64,000 bases of DNA from Bidens hawaiensis (Eukaryota > Streptophyta > Magnoliopsida > Asterales > Asteraceae), in the NCBI GenBank assembly GCA_021521415.1, contig JAIQDT010004230.1, positions 124,001 to 188,000 on the forward strand, given 5' to 3'. Positions within the stretch are counted from its first letter, which is position 1; every line of letters begins with the position of its first letter. Positions 46,494-57,404 of the stretch are shown here, one piece after another. The notes beneath the pieces were generated by a model. That model made no database searches. It was not told where the DNA came from and worked only from the letters and a program-made list of their open reading frames with translations. Position numbers and translations under genes: made by a program.

Positions 46494-46582
46494 GAGAAGA
46501 GGGCGCGCAGACGTTTTTTAAGGAAACGTCTTCGGAAAAAACAAACAAGCTGCAGAGCCCAAGCTCTGCGCGCCCTCTTCTC
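46494..46582. repeat. subterminal hairpin of the Harbinger element
   Basis: GAGAAGAGGGCGCGCAGA at 46494-46511 is the exact reverse complement of 46565-46582. Smaller inverted repeats (GCAGAGC / GCTCTGC and ACGTTT / AAACGT) lie inside. It is 52 bp from the element's right end. Confidence 0.88.
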
Positions 46583-49500
46583 AGTGCAGACAAAAGAGGT
46601 GGAGAAGTGCTTTTGAGGAAAAACAAACAACACCTGAATCATAGTAGAGTCTTCTAGGTAGATCCACATCAGATTGTGGTCTTGTTGTTCTTTGTAGTTC
46701 AGCTCCACTTGATTCTTGTCTGTGAATTGTTGGTTGTTGTCTTGATGTAGATGGTCCTATTTGTGTGGCCATCATTGGTTGACTGGGTGCCTCTACTTTA
46801 AACCTTTTCTGGTACCAAATCCTCAGCATTTCATCTGGAAGATTTACCAATTCTTCCAAATTTTCACCTCCTTCACTAAATAGTCTAGCAATCATCTCAT
46901 CAGTTGCTTCATCTCTTAATAAACCAGCAGGTACAAATCTCCCTCCAATAAAGCTTCTGGGATTTGACCCCTTCAACAAAACTTTCTCCCACTCAGCCTT
47001 TTGCATATAAAACATTTCTTTCAGTTAATCCTTGGTTAATGCATTAAAGGCCTCAACATCCATTCCCTTTTGAGTAGTCATTACCTCTCTCAAAATGTCA
47101 ATCATCTCTTCATTTTCCCAAGGAACAGTGGGTTCTTCAATAGGCTCTGGTTTGACTTCCACTGGGATTGGAACATATTCTCATTTCTTCTCAAATTGTT
47201 CTTTCAGTTTTTCCCTTGGAGTTCTGATTCTTCTCTTCTTTGCTGGTGGTTCATCAGATGTTTCAGACGGCTTAGTGGAGATCTCAGGCTGTAACCTCTT
47301 CAACTTTTCTTTTCTTTTCTGTCTGTTGTATTGGTCCAACACTGATTCTCTTGATAAATTTTCAACTATCTCAGGCTTCAACCCTTTTTCCAACAAGTAT
47401 CCACACATACCTCCAAAATTTTCTTTTAAGGCTTTTAGTTTTACCTCTTCCTCATGTTCCTTTACATACTTTTCGTTCACCTTTTCTCTTTCACTGTTGT
47501 AAAGATCTTGAAGCTTGTCAAAGTTGAAATGTGTTAAGTCCTTTTCTGAATAGCCATGTTTTCTTAAATATTCTCTGTATTTCTGGCTATCTCTATTCTT
47601 TTGTTGCATCTTTTTCTTGACTACCTCTCTCTCCTTGTCTAGTCTCTTTTGCAACTGATCATCATCCAGATCAACCAAAGTTTCAAAACTTATTCCATAC
47701 CTTCTCAGATTCAAAACTAATGGATATTTCCTTTTGGCTTCCCTCATACTCAGCTCAATGTTTGCCCTTTGCTCATCAGTCACTATGACTTGTGGGGACA
47801 CAACATTAGCAGCTTCAGCACTTTTTCCATCATTGTCATCATCATTATCAGATTCATCAGACTCATCCTCCTTCTCAATTAATTCATTAAATGCATCAAT
47901 TTTGGGTTCATCTAAAGGTGGATGTTCTGGGTTTGGATTACTCACAACAGGAACATCAGGAACACCTAGAATCTTTTCACCTGGCATCAATGTTTGTAGT
48001 GGGACTGCCCTGATTGGACTATCTTCATCATCAGGAGTTTTCACATAACACTTATTCTTTTCATCCCACTTTCCTTTCTTCTTAGGTCTTTCATGTTCAG
48101 ACTGTTCAGATGCCCTCTTCCTTCTCATATAGGTTTTAGCAAACCTGTTGACTTTCTCAGCAAATTGTTCATACAAATTGGAAAGTCTTTCTTTCTTTTG
48201 TTGTAGTGTTTCATGAGATTGAGTCACACTTTCCCCTTGTGTCCAGCTATCAGTTGGGTTTTTCTTGATATCTTCTCTTACTTTCTCAGCCCATTTCTTG
48301 GCAGCCATTGAAGTAATGGACTCACCAATCTCCTCTTCAGTCATCATTTCTGTATTCAAATTGGTCAGTTCAGCAGTTTCAGCTGACTTCTTTTCTAGTT
48401 GACTTTGGGGTAGAAACATGCTGACCACCATAGCCAAGGAGTTGTCTACTTCCTCAACTCTTTTCATCTTAATCAGAGATTCTAAAAAAATCTGATCCTC
48501 AGCCTCATCTTCATTTATCATTTTGGCCACATTGGCTTGGGAAATCAGTACATCCTGCTCTGCCAATTCTTGAGGAGTCAAGGTTTGGGCCAATATCTCC
48601 CTCTCCCTTGTTTCTCTCATAATATTTTCATGTTCTCTCCTAGAAGCTGCTGCATCATCTCTAAACAAGATGTCTTTCATAGAATTTGCCTCAACAGGCT
48701 CTTCTTCAGTGACTTTTGCCTTTCCTTTTTCTATTCTTTTCTGTACTTCTTCCTCATCTTCAGATTGTTAATATTCATCAATTTCTTTTTCAATGGCTTC
48801 TAATTCTGAATCATGCTCTACCCTCTTAAAGCTTTCAGGTTGTTCAGGTTCAGTGAATATTAACTCCTCAGTAGCAGCATCTTCCTCATTTATTACATCA
48901 GTTTGAATGTCAGTTAAGACATCAGTTGCTTCATCAGTATCATTCATATTTTCTTCATCATTTGTCTTTTCAATTCCATCTTCTGTCTCCTCATCATTTC
49001 TCACTTCATCATCCTCCTCTCTTCACTCAACATTCACAATATCATCATTTATGTCATAATCCTGTTCTCCACCATCAGACATGTCAGCTTCATAGTCTAC
49101 ATCCTAAACTCTCATCTCTTCACTATCCTCCTCATCATCATATGCATTTAGTATACATTTCAAACCATCAACAGTCTCTACACCTGTATCCTTTTCAGTT
49201 TCAACATTCACCATAGAGTCAGTTGGCATATTTACATTCTCCCCTTGTTTTGGGGCAGCTGAGGTCTTCTCAACCTCCTGCTCCAGGGCTTGAATTCTCA
49301 ATTTAGCTCGAACCAACTGATCTAACAACATTACATTCTCCATTGTCACCTCCTCATTCCTCTTTATCAGTTCAGCATTTTCTATCATTAAATCCAAATT
49401 TCTTTGAAAAAGGTCTGTATCAGTATGTGGTGTTGTGGGTGGTGATGTAAAGAAAGGTTCATGTTCAAGTTGTTCTTGGTTTGGGATTTGGGTTTGGATA

Positions 49501-50665
49501 ATTGGTTGGGATGGTGATTGTGTATGGGGTGGTGATTGTGGTGTTGGGGATGTATGAGTTGATGTGTGAATTAATGTTTCAGAATGGCTCAAGGTTAAGG
49601 TTTGAGTAGGTGATTGAGTGATTTGGTGTAGTGGAGTTTGTAGTGGTGATGGTATGGGTTGATCAGTGGATAAAGGTTGGTGTGGTGGTGTCTGAGGTGG
49701 TTGTTCTGGTTCTTCATGTTGTTCCCCCTGATCAAGTGCATCAACATCCATGGCTACTCCAGCCTCTCCTACTTCACCATCATCATCATTATCTTCTGAG
49801 AATCATCATCATCACTCTTCCTCATCTTCCCATACTTCCTCCTCTGAGCTCAACTCAGGCACCGGCATAATCTCCAAGTCATGGTTCAACAACCATGGTA
49901 AAATTTCAAATGGGATGTTGGGATTAAATCTGTTTGCCCTTCCCGGATTTACAATTCTTCTATATGTGTCGGGATTCTATAACAGATGTGTAATGCCAAT
50001 AGTAGGTAAGTCTTGTAATTCCCTATTAAAGATTATCTGTAAGAATCTGGGGTATTGAAGAAATCTATCCACTTCGGCCTTCTTCAAGTTTCCTACCATG
50101 TCTTCAAATATCATCTTTGAAAAGTTGAAAGGTTGATCATATATAATGCCAACAGGTGCATTTGCTAAATCACGACTCATCAGAGTCCATGATCCTTTTC
50201 TTGAAGAAAACCCCTGTATCACATGGTGAATTAAGAATATGTACAACATAGGGAACATTCCCTTTTGAAATTGCCCATCATGTACTGTCCCCTGATATCC
50301 CATCGTCTGTTCAAAGATTCTCATCAGGTGATCAGTATTGAAGTTTATAGGGTTATGGTCATCATCGTGTAACTACAAGCATCGTCTAATCATTCTTTCA
50401 GTTACATGTATTTCTTGGCTTGCAACAGTTGCTTCTATTCTTCGACCATTTATATCATCAACCAGTCTTGCAGAGCGCCAGAAATCGAGTGAATGATTTC
50501 TATAAATGACTGGGTACTCAGTAAAAGCAAAACTCACATTTGATCTTGCCATCCAAGTAATCATCCTTGACACTGGCTCATTATCATAATTGACTTGCAG
50601 CAAGGCACACATATTGTGCTTCTTTTCAAAAACAGATTTAGGTTGATTTTCTTCTTCTGACATAT

Positions 50666-50896
50666 CTGAACAACACAATCAAACATATTCAAAGTGAAAT
50701 TAGCATCAAAGTTCATTACTTTAAGCAATTTCAAGTTATAAATTTGAAGAAGAAAGAGAGAAGTTTCATTAAGAACTTGATCTTTGACAAATTAATAACC
50801 TAAACATAAAAAAAAACATAGTATTAGTAATCAAATACATAATCAAGGCCCATAATCAACTAATCGTGGTCGGAAAACAAGTTATTATTTCTTACC
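50666..50896 (-). other. probable 5' UTR intron of the extra gene
   Basis: Donor TCG|GTAAGAAAT at 50896/50895 and acceptor TTGTGTTGTTCAG ending at 50666 define a 230-bp AT-rich intron. The acceptor is two bases before the ATG of the extra gene. The exon upstream is CT-rich and GC-richer than the intron. Predicted by eye only. Confidence 0.55.
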
Positions 50897-51034
50897 GAGT
50901 CGGAATTAGTGGGCTGGTAAAGTTAGGGTTAGGAATAATCGGATGTGATGAGTCGGTTTGTGTTACTTAGTGTAATCAGTGGAAGGAGAGAGAGAGAGAG
51001 GGAAAATAATATGTAAACCGTCTCTCACTCCCTC

Positions 51035-51041
51035 TTATATA
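51035..51041 (-). promoter_or_regulatory. probable internal TATA box of the extra gene
   Basis: TATATAA on the minus strand, followed 35-55 bp downstream by a pyrimidine tract (plus-strand GA repeat, 50981-51001) typical of plant transcription starts, then a leader, intron and ATG. Upstream, AGCTGTCA at 51091-51098 (plus-strand spelling) also occurs near the LTR TATA, and the CTTGCCCGG-like motifs begin at about 51178. Confidence 0.6.
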
Positions 51042-51059
51042 CCTTTTAAAAAGTGGGTT

Positions 51060-53900
51060 TTAAATGCTTTTTGTCGTTTAGTGAGTTATTAGCTGTCAAA
51101 CAGTAACATTATCCACTTGATATTTTAAAAACATTTGAAAAATATACAACTTTTTATCATTTAGGTTTAGTAAACCTTACTCGGAAAAGTAAATCTTTGC
51201 AAAGTCTACTCGGTATACTTCCACTTACTCAAAGCTTACCCGATTATATGTTGGTATAAATTAGAAGTTAAAATAAAGAAAGCTTGCTTGAAATACAAGA
51301 TTTCTTGAGAACTAAATCACAAGTAACATTAATCAAGTATAGCACATCAAGCATGCAACCTTACTAGGAATCAGTTAAGATGTTCAAACAATTTACATCT
51401 AATTTAATTACCTTGCTCATTTAAGACATTTAATCACAAACTTACCCGTATTAGTAAACATTCACAATAATCAGTCAAGTATACCTTGAAACAAAGTATG
51501 CTCGACAATCTTTCAAGAGTACAAAATGCTAGAAAGGGATTCATAGCACACTATGTACCCGGAAATTTAGATTTGAAATTACCCAAGTATATTAGGGGAA
51601 CATTTGAAAACTCAAAGTGTGCCCGAGTATAAAGTGTGCCCAGAAAACAAGGTTTGCCCGGAAACACTTGTAATTTCAAAGAAAAACATATTCACACAAA
51701 TCACAAAGCTTACTCGGTGTACTAAACCTAAGTTCACAAAGTTTGCTTGGTATAACATTCACCATATAGAATGCAAAGCTTGCTCCGAACAAGAAATCCT
51801 TGTTAAAAGCTAGCTATAACATATATTCATCTCAAGACTTCAAGCTTGCTCGGGAAATTAGTACAATAGTGTACTCTACCCGGAAAGTGTAAACACTTCA
51901 AAGCATGCTCGAAAATCATAAATTTAGTCAAAAGTGACTAAGCTTGCCCGGAAAGGTTATAAAGCATCAAACCTTACCCGAAAATACTTATTCAACTGTT
52001 TTGTGTTCGGGAATGTTAGAAAACATCAAACCTTACCCGAAAATACATATTCAAACCTTTTTAGGCAAAATGCAACACTTTTTGACTTAAACCACTTGTC
52101 AATGCATATTTTTCATTAAAGATCATAGTTTAAAAGAAAATGGTGCATTTAGAGATCAAATTTCAGTTGTATTTCTCTTCAAAACAGTTTCTTCCATTTT
52201 CTAAAAAGATCTCAAGAATGAGATCATATTGACTAAGTAGGTTTCTCAATACTTCATTCTCAGCATTAATATGACAACATAGATAGGTTAACAGCAGGTC
52301 TAGACTTAGTATGATTTTCATCTCTTTGGTGATATGATTAAGGTTCATTTAGTAGCATAATACAATAATGGTCAACACTGTGCTATGATGCCTCATATCT
52401 CTTCTCAAAGCTTATTTGGCTTTCCCCAGATCACCCCAGTTTGACTCCACCCTCCTGTATTTTGTCAAAAATTGTTTTTTTGTATGACAGAACTTATTGG
52501 ATCTTTTTGTAATATTTTTTTTTTGATATTCAAACATTTATAGAGGTTGAACGTTGGACGTACTGTTAAATAACAGGCATTTCATTCAAGATGAAACATA
52601 TTTTGTCAACATCTTTGTAATTCTTGTTGTAACCCTCTTGTTTGATAAAATATTTAAAACACTTATCAACTTTTGGTTGATTTATTCATTCTTCCCCTTG
52701 TTTTTTTTCCTTAAATCATGTTCTTTGTCATATTTAAAGATGTTTCATTTTTTGGTTGACCAAATAACAACAGGTTTGTGTATGACTGGGTAATCACTTT
52801 TCTACCTATCATTTGGAGAGATTTATCTTGAGACATGCAAAGACAACTATGTATCTCCATATAAAGATTAGCTTATTCATTATGTTTATATCACCTTAGA
52901 TTTTACACATCATGGGAAAGCAACCATACATGTTAATGACTATACTAAGGTCCTTTTAGCCTATTAAATCCATATGATTGGCTAAGTAGTCAATGTACTA
53001 TCATTTCCCATCTTAAATACAGTTTAATATTCAATCACCCCAATATCTCTTAATTGGCAGGTAGATGGCTATCCTGTTTGACCACAGGTGGTCAACAGGA
53101 CCAAACATACACGTGAATATATGTCCTTTTAAAGTCAGAGTTATTGACATAGTTTTAAGTGAAGGAATAAGAAACAAGTTATAATTGCCCCAAATGCTTT
53201 CAATTTTCTAGTTAATGGCTATCCTTTGAATCTATAGAGATTTTAGGACCAAACATACACAAGTGTATGTCCTTCCAACTGGGCAAATGACATAATTTTC
53301 AGCAAAAACAACTACTTGAGACTTTTCATTAAAAATCCTTCTTTTAAGCTTCTATAAAGCTTGAACTGAATAATCTTATCATATCTCTACACCATTAATC
53401 AACATGCTCGTGTTTTGACCAAAATAATGTGTTTATGCAAAATTCATTAGAATAATTCATTTATCATTTAATTTTGACATAAGACTCATTTTGACACAAA
53501 CAGTTGTCACACATAATCAAATCTCAATCAAACATAATATCATCAAGATAAGTAGACAGTACTAACATTCAAAGTTTATCCTATCTTAATAACATCAAAA
53601 GATCAGATAAAGCACATATTCAAGCAATTAAGCAGTGATGTCAGATAAGCTTACTCTAACAAGTAATTCAAATTAAACACACTCATCCTAACATCACATA
53701 CACACATTAACTGATAAATATGCAAAAACATCAATCAAATCAAAACTTTGCACTTACAATCAGTTAAAGCACATAGCAGTCAACATATCAAGTAACATAA
53801 TCAAGCATATTCACTTAACATTCATTAAGTGCAACCTCTAACAATATAATCAGTTAGCACATAGAGGTACACAACTAGGCACATATTCTTAATCAGATCT
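51060..53900 (-). other. spacer between pol and extra gene of copia C
   Basis: No coding sequence. 51178-52050 carries about 18 CTTGCCCGG / CTTACTCGG-like motifs on the plus strand. 53040-53290 contains a diverged direct repeat about 150 bp apart (atggctatcc ... aggaccaaacatacac ... tatgtcctt). The rest is AT-rich. Confidence 0.65.
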
Positions 53901-55427
53901 CATCAGAGTTGATCATTCCCAGGGCTTTCAAAAGAAAGTTGAACCTAGTTCTATCAAGTGGTTTGGTGAATAGGTCTGCCAAATATCACTTGTATCAACT
54001 CTTTGCATTTCAATCAAACCTTTTTCACTACAATCTCTTATGAAGTGATGTCTGATTTCAATGTGATTAGTCTTAGAATGTTGAACTGGATTCTTAACAG
54101 TAATATATGCAGCAATATTATCAAAAAGAATAGGGGTATTCAGAAAATTCAAACCATAGTCCAGCATCTGGTTTTGAATCCATAGAACTTGTGCACAGCA
54201 TGCAGATGCAGCAATGTATTCAGCTTCTGCAGTGGAGATTCAGACAGTAGTCTGCTTCTTGCATTGCCATGACACTAGCCTTTCAATAAAAAATTGACAT
54301 CCTCCTGAGATTGACTTTCTGCTCATGTTACAACCATCATAATCACTGTCTGTGTAGGCAATCAGATCAAAAGATTTATTCTTTGGATACCAAATTCCCA
54401 AGTCTGGTCTTCCCTTCAAATATCTAAAAATTCTCTTCACAGCATTCATGTGGAAGACTTTTGGATTTGATTGGAATCTTGCACATACACATACAGCAAA
54501 CATAATATTTGGTCTTGTTGCAGTAAGGTACATCAGGGAACCAATTTTGGCTCTATAGTCATGTTCATCTGCAGGCTCTCCCTTTTCATCTGCAATCATC
54601 TTCTCTTTTGTGTTCATTGGAGTTGAAGTAGTTTTGTACTCATGATAATTGAACTTATTCAAAATGTCCTTCACATATTTGGTTTGGTAAACGAACATCC
54701 CTTCAGCTTTCTGTTGAACTTGCAGTCCAAGAAAGAAGTTCATTTCTCCCATAGAGCTCATGTTGTATTTGGATTTCATTACCCCTTCAAACTCCATACA
54801 CATTTGTTCATTTATAGATCCAAAGATGATGGCATCCACATAAACTTGTAACAGAAGCAAATCTGATCCCTTTCTTTTATAGAAGAGTGTCTTGTCAATG
54901 GCTCCTCTTTGAAAACCATTTTCAAGAAGATGATTTGACAGCTCATCATATCAAGCTCTAGGAGCTTGATGCAATCCATGTAGGGCTTTATTCAACTTAT
55001 ACATCCTGTTTGGATACAGAGGATCCTCAAAGCCTGGAGGTTGAGCAACATACACCGCTTCATCAATCTTTCCATTTGAGAATGCAGACTTAACATCAAG
55101 CTGGAACACCTTAATGTTCTTTGAGGCAGCATATGCAAGAAAAATCCTGATAGCTTCAAGTCTTGCAACTGGTGCAAAGACTTTCTCAAAGTCTATTCCT
55201 TCTTCTTAGAGGCATCCTAGTGCCACAAGCCTAGCTTTATTCTTAATCACCAAACCCTTCTCATCCATTTTGTTTCTAAAATCCCATTTAGTTCCAATTG
55301 CATATCTGTCTATTGGCCTATCAACAAGATCCCACACATATAAATCTCTGAACTGTGCCAGTTCCTCCTACATTGCTTCCACCCAAATATTGTCTTTTAG
55401 TACTTGAGCAATGTTCTTTGGCTCTAT
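53900..55427 (-). pseudogene. copia C reverse transcriptase and RNase H
   Basis: The RT begins in the region before 55189 ([20 protein letters not shown]) and continues with [20 protein letters not shown] and a stop. The main open piece 54860-54240 contains QVYVDAIIFGS, where the catalytic pair should be YVDD; the codon at 54831-54833 encodes Ala. MGEMNFFLGLQV, GSLMYLTATRPNI, AYTDSDYDGC and SWQCKKQTTV (RNase H) follow. The final piece 54167-53928 has HIEIRHHFIRDC. Stops occur near 55380, 55206 and 54950, with frame changes near 54200. Confidence 0.88.
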
Positions 55428-57404
55428 TTAGGATAGAAAGCAGGAGTAAAGACAGATGTTTGCAATTTCAGAATGACTTCTTGTGACTCTTTCATGCAAA
55501 TCTCCAATGATGTTTTCAGAAGGATGATTCTTTTCTACATAAGGAGTTTGAACAATCATATCAGCAGACACATTTGTGTCAAGATTTGATTCATTGAGAT
55601 TTGGTTCTTCAATGATCAAATCAGTTTCTGCATCATGAAATTCTGGTTCTTCTTCATTATTTTGTCCTGAAGTAGATGCACCATTGTTTTCTAAGTTCAG
55701 TCTTTGAAACAGATCTTGAAACCTTGCTGTAGATACGGCTTCTTCATTGTTTTGTTGGTTGCCTGAGATTCTTTCATCCTGAACTAGATCATTGTTTGGT
55801 TCTCCATTATCTTGATTCAAATCTACATGATCTTGTTCTGGATATTGATTGTTCTCCTGATTGTTGTCTTGAACTTGTTCAACAACATCACTTGAGGGAA
55901 CCTTTACAAATGTATACTCCTTTTCTTTACTAGCATCCTTCTTCCATAATTCTTCCAAGTCCAGTGTTTTCTTCTTTTTCTCTTCAATTACACTGGTCTT
56001 GTAGAATGAGTCATCAAAGTCTTCAGGATAAATCTTGAAAGACCTTATCAACTTCTCCTGATCAAACAGCCATGCTGCACCATCAACTGTGTTGAATTGA
56101 TTCTCATTAAAGATGATGTCAGATGATTCAATCACACTCAAATGGTCTTTCACATATACTCTGTATGCTTTTGAATGTGTAGAATATCCAACAAAGAAAC
56201 AATCTAGGGATTTTGTCTGAAACTTGTTCAAGTAATCTCTAGTGTTTAGAAGAAAACATTTGCATCCAAAACGTTTGAAAAACTTGATATAAGGCTTTAT
56301 GTTGAAGAAAATCTCATATGGAGTTTTGTTATGCCTTTTGTTGACAAGTACCCTGTTCTGAACATAGCAGGCTGTATTTATGGCTTCAGCCCAGAATGTA
56401 ACTGGTAAATTAGCATCTGCTAACATGGTTCTTGCAGCTTCAATCAAAGTTCTATTCCTTCTTTCTGCAACACCATTTTGTTCAGGAGTTCTAGGAGCTG
56501 AGAATTGTTGAAGTATTCCCTTTTCTGCACAAAATTCTTACATAACTCCATTTTTGAACTCAGTACCATTGTCACATCTCATCATTTTAACCTTCTTACT
56601 TAGTTTGTTTTCAATCATAGTTACACATCCCTTAATCAAATCTGCAGTCTCATCCTTGGTACTCAGGAAATAAACCCAAGTATATCTTGAATAGTCATCA
56701 ATGATCACAAGACAGTATCTCTTCTTCCCTATGCTTGGTACACTCACAGGACCAAATAGATCCATGTGAAGTAATTCAAGTACTTGATCAATTGAATTGA
56801 TGAGCTTTGTCTTATGAGATGATTTGTGTTGTTTGCCTTTTTGGCATGAACTACAATGATCTTCCAATTTGAATTCTCTTGTAGGTAAGCCAATTACATG
56901 TTCACCTTTGACAATTCTATTCATGTTCTTCAAGTTCACATGACACAATTTCCTATGCCACAATTTTAACTCATTTTCAGTGGCTTTGGACATAAAACAT
57001 GCACCTCCCCTTGAAACAGCTTCTTTCATATTCAATTCATATAGATTGTCATTTCTTGGTGCCCTCATCATAATTATTTCAGGTGGGATAATAAACTCAG
57101 GTTTTAGGATGAAATAATGTGAATCATCAAAACTGACTTTGTACCCCTTATCAAACATTTGTGATATGCTCAGTAGATTATACTGTAGACCCTCAACATG
57201 AAATACATTATCAAATGAAACTTTTGCATTTGTTAAGATTCCTTTCCCAACAATCTTTCCACCATTTTCATCACTCCCAAAAGCTACATGACCTTCAAAC
57301 TTTTCTTCATAATTGACAAGTGATCTTTTGTCACAAGTCATGTACCTAGAACAACCACTATCCATATACCATATGTCATTCAGAGGAGTGGACTGTTCCT
57401 GCAC
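55428..57404 (-). pseudogene. copia C protease end and integrase
   Basis: First open piece 57404-56538: the protease motif WYMDSGCSRYMT (DSG active site) at residues about 12-23, pre-integrase domain, zinc module HRKLCHVNLKNM plus CSSCQKGK, then the core with LLHMDLFGPVSV and RCDNGTEF. A TAA at 56538 separates it from the second piece, which continues through PEQNGVAERRNRT (catalytic Glu) to the C-terminal FVGYSTHSKAYRVY and an acidic/Asn-rich linker ending at 55428. The three catalytic residues are present, so a single stop is the main visible break. Confidence 0.9.

Larger units (their letters stand above)
42566..46634 (-). mobile_element. complete PIF/Harbinger DNA transposon
   Basis: 4,069 bp with terminal inverted repeats GGTGCTGTTTGTTTTTC (left) and GGTGTTGTTTGTTTTTC (right, read inward), one mismatch, and the 3-bp duplication TGA at 42563-42565 and 46635-46637. 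It carries the two genes expected of this superfamily, a DDE transposase and a Myb/SANT-like protein, both apparently intact. It may therefore be autonomous. It sits in the extra gene of copia C and so is younger than that element's insertion or moved with it. Confidence 0.92.
41903..50663 (-). pseudogene. extra gene of copia C (about 1,550 codons), interrupted
   Basis: The start ATG (MSEEENQ) is three bases after a splice acceptor. Residues about 1-230 include WMARSNVSFAFTEYPVIYR, FNFSKMIFEDMV and FLQYPRFLQI, resembling retroelement-associated proteins I recall from Asteraceae; no function is known to me. Next come an acidic stretch, a Pro/Gln/Thr-rich stretch (49740-49430), a heptad-like segment (NLDLMIENAELIKRNEEV), more acidic sequence, a long Lys/Glu-rich part with nuclear-signal-like RPKKKGKWDEK and PAKKRRIRTPREKLK, and a basic end RRKRK. 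In-frame stops lie near 50373, 49977, 49795 (a TGA cluster), 49104, 49022, 48768 and about 47025. A Harbinger transposon splits it at 42566-46634; the frame is the same on both sides counting one TGA duplicate. Confidence 0.72.

Noticed and set aside
42213..48803. Plus-strand open frames opposite the extra gene and Harbinger
   Set aside because: Mirror frames of real minus-strand coding sequence, hydrophobic or Ser-rich by composition, with no domain.
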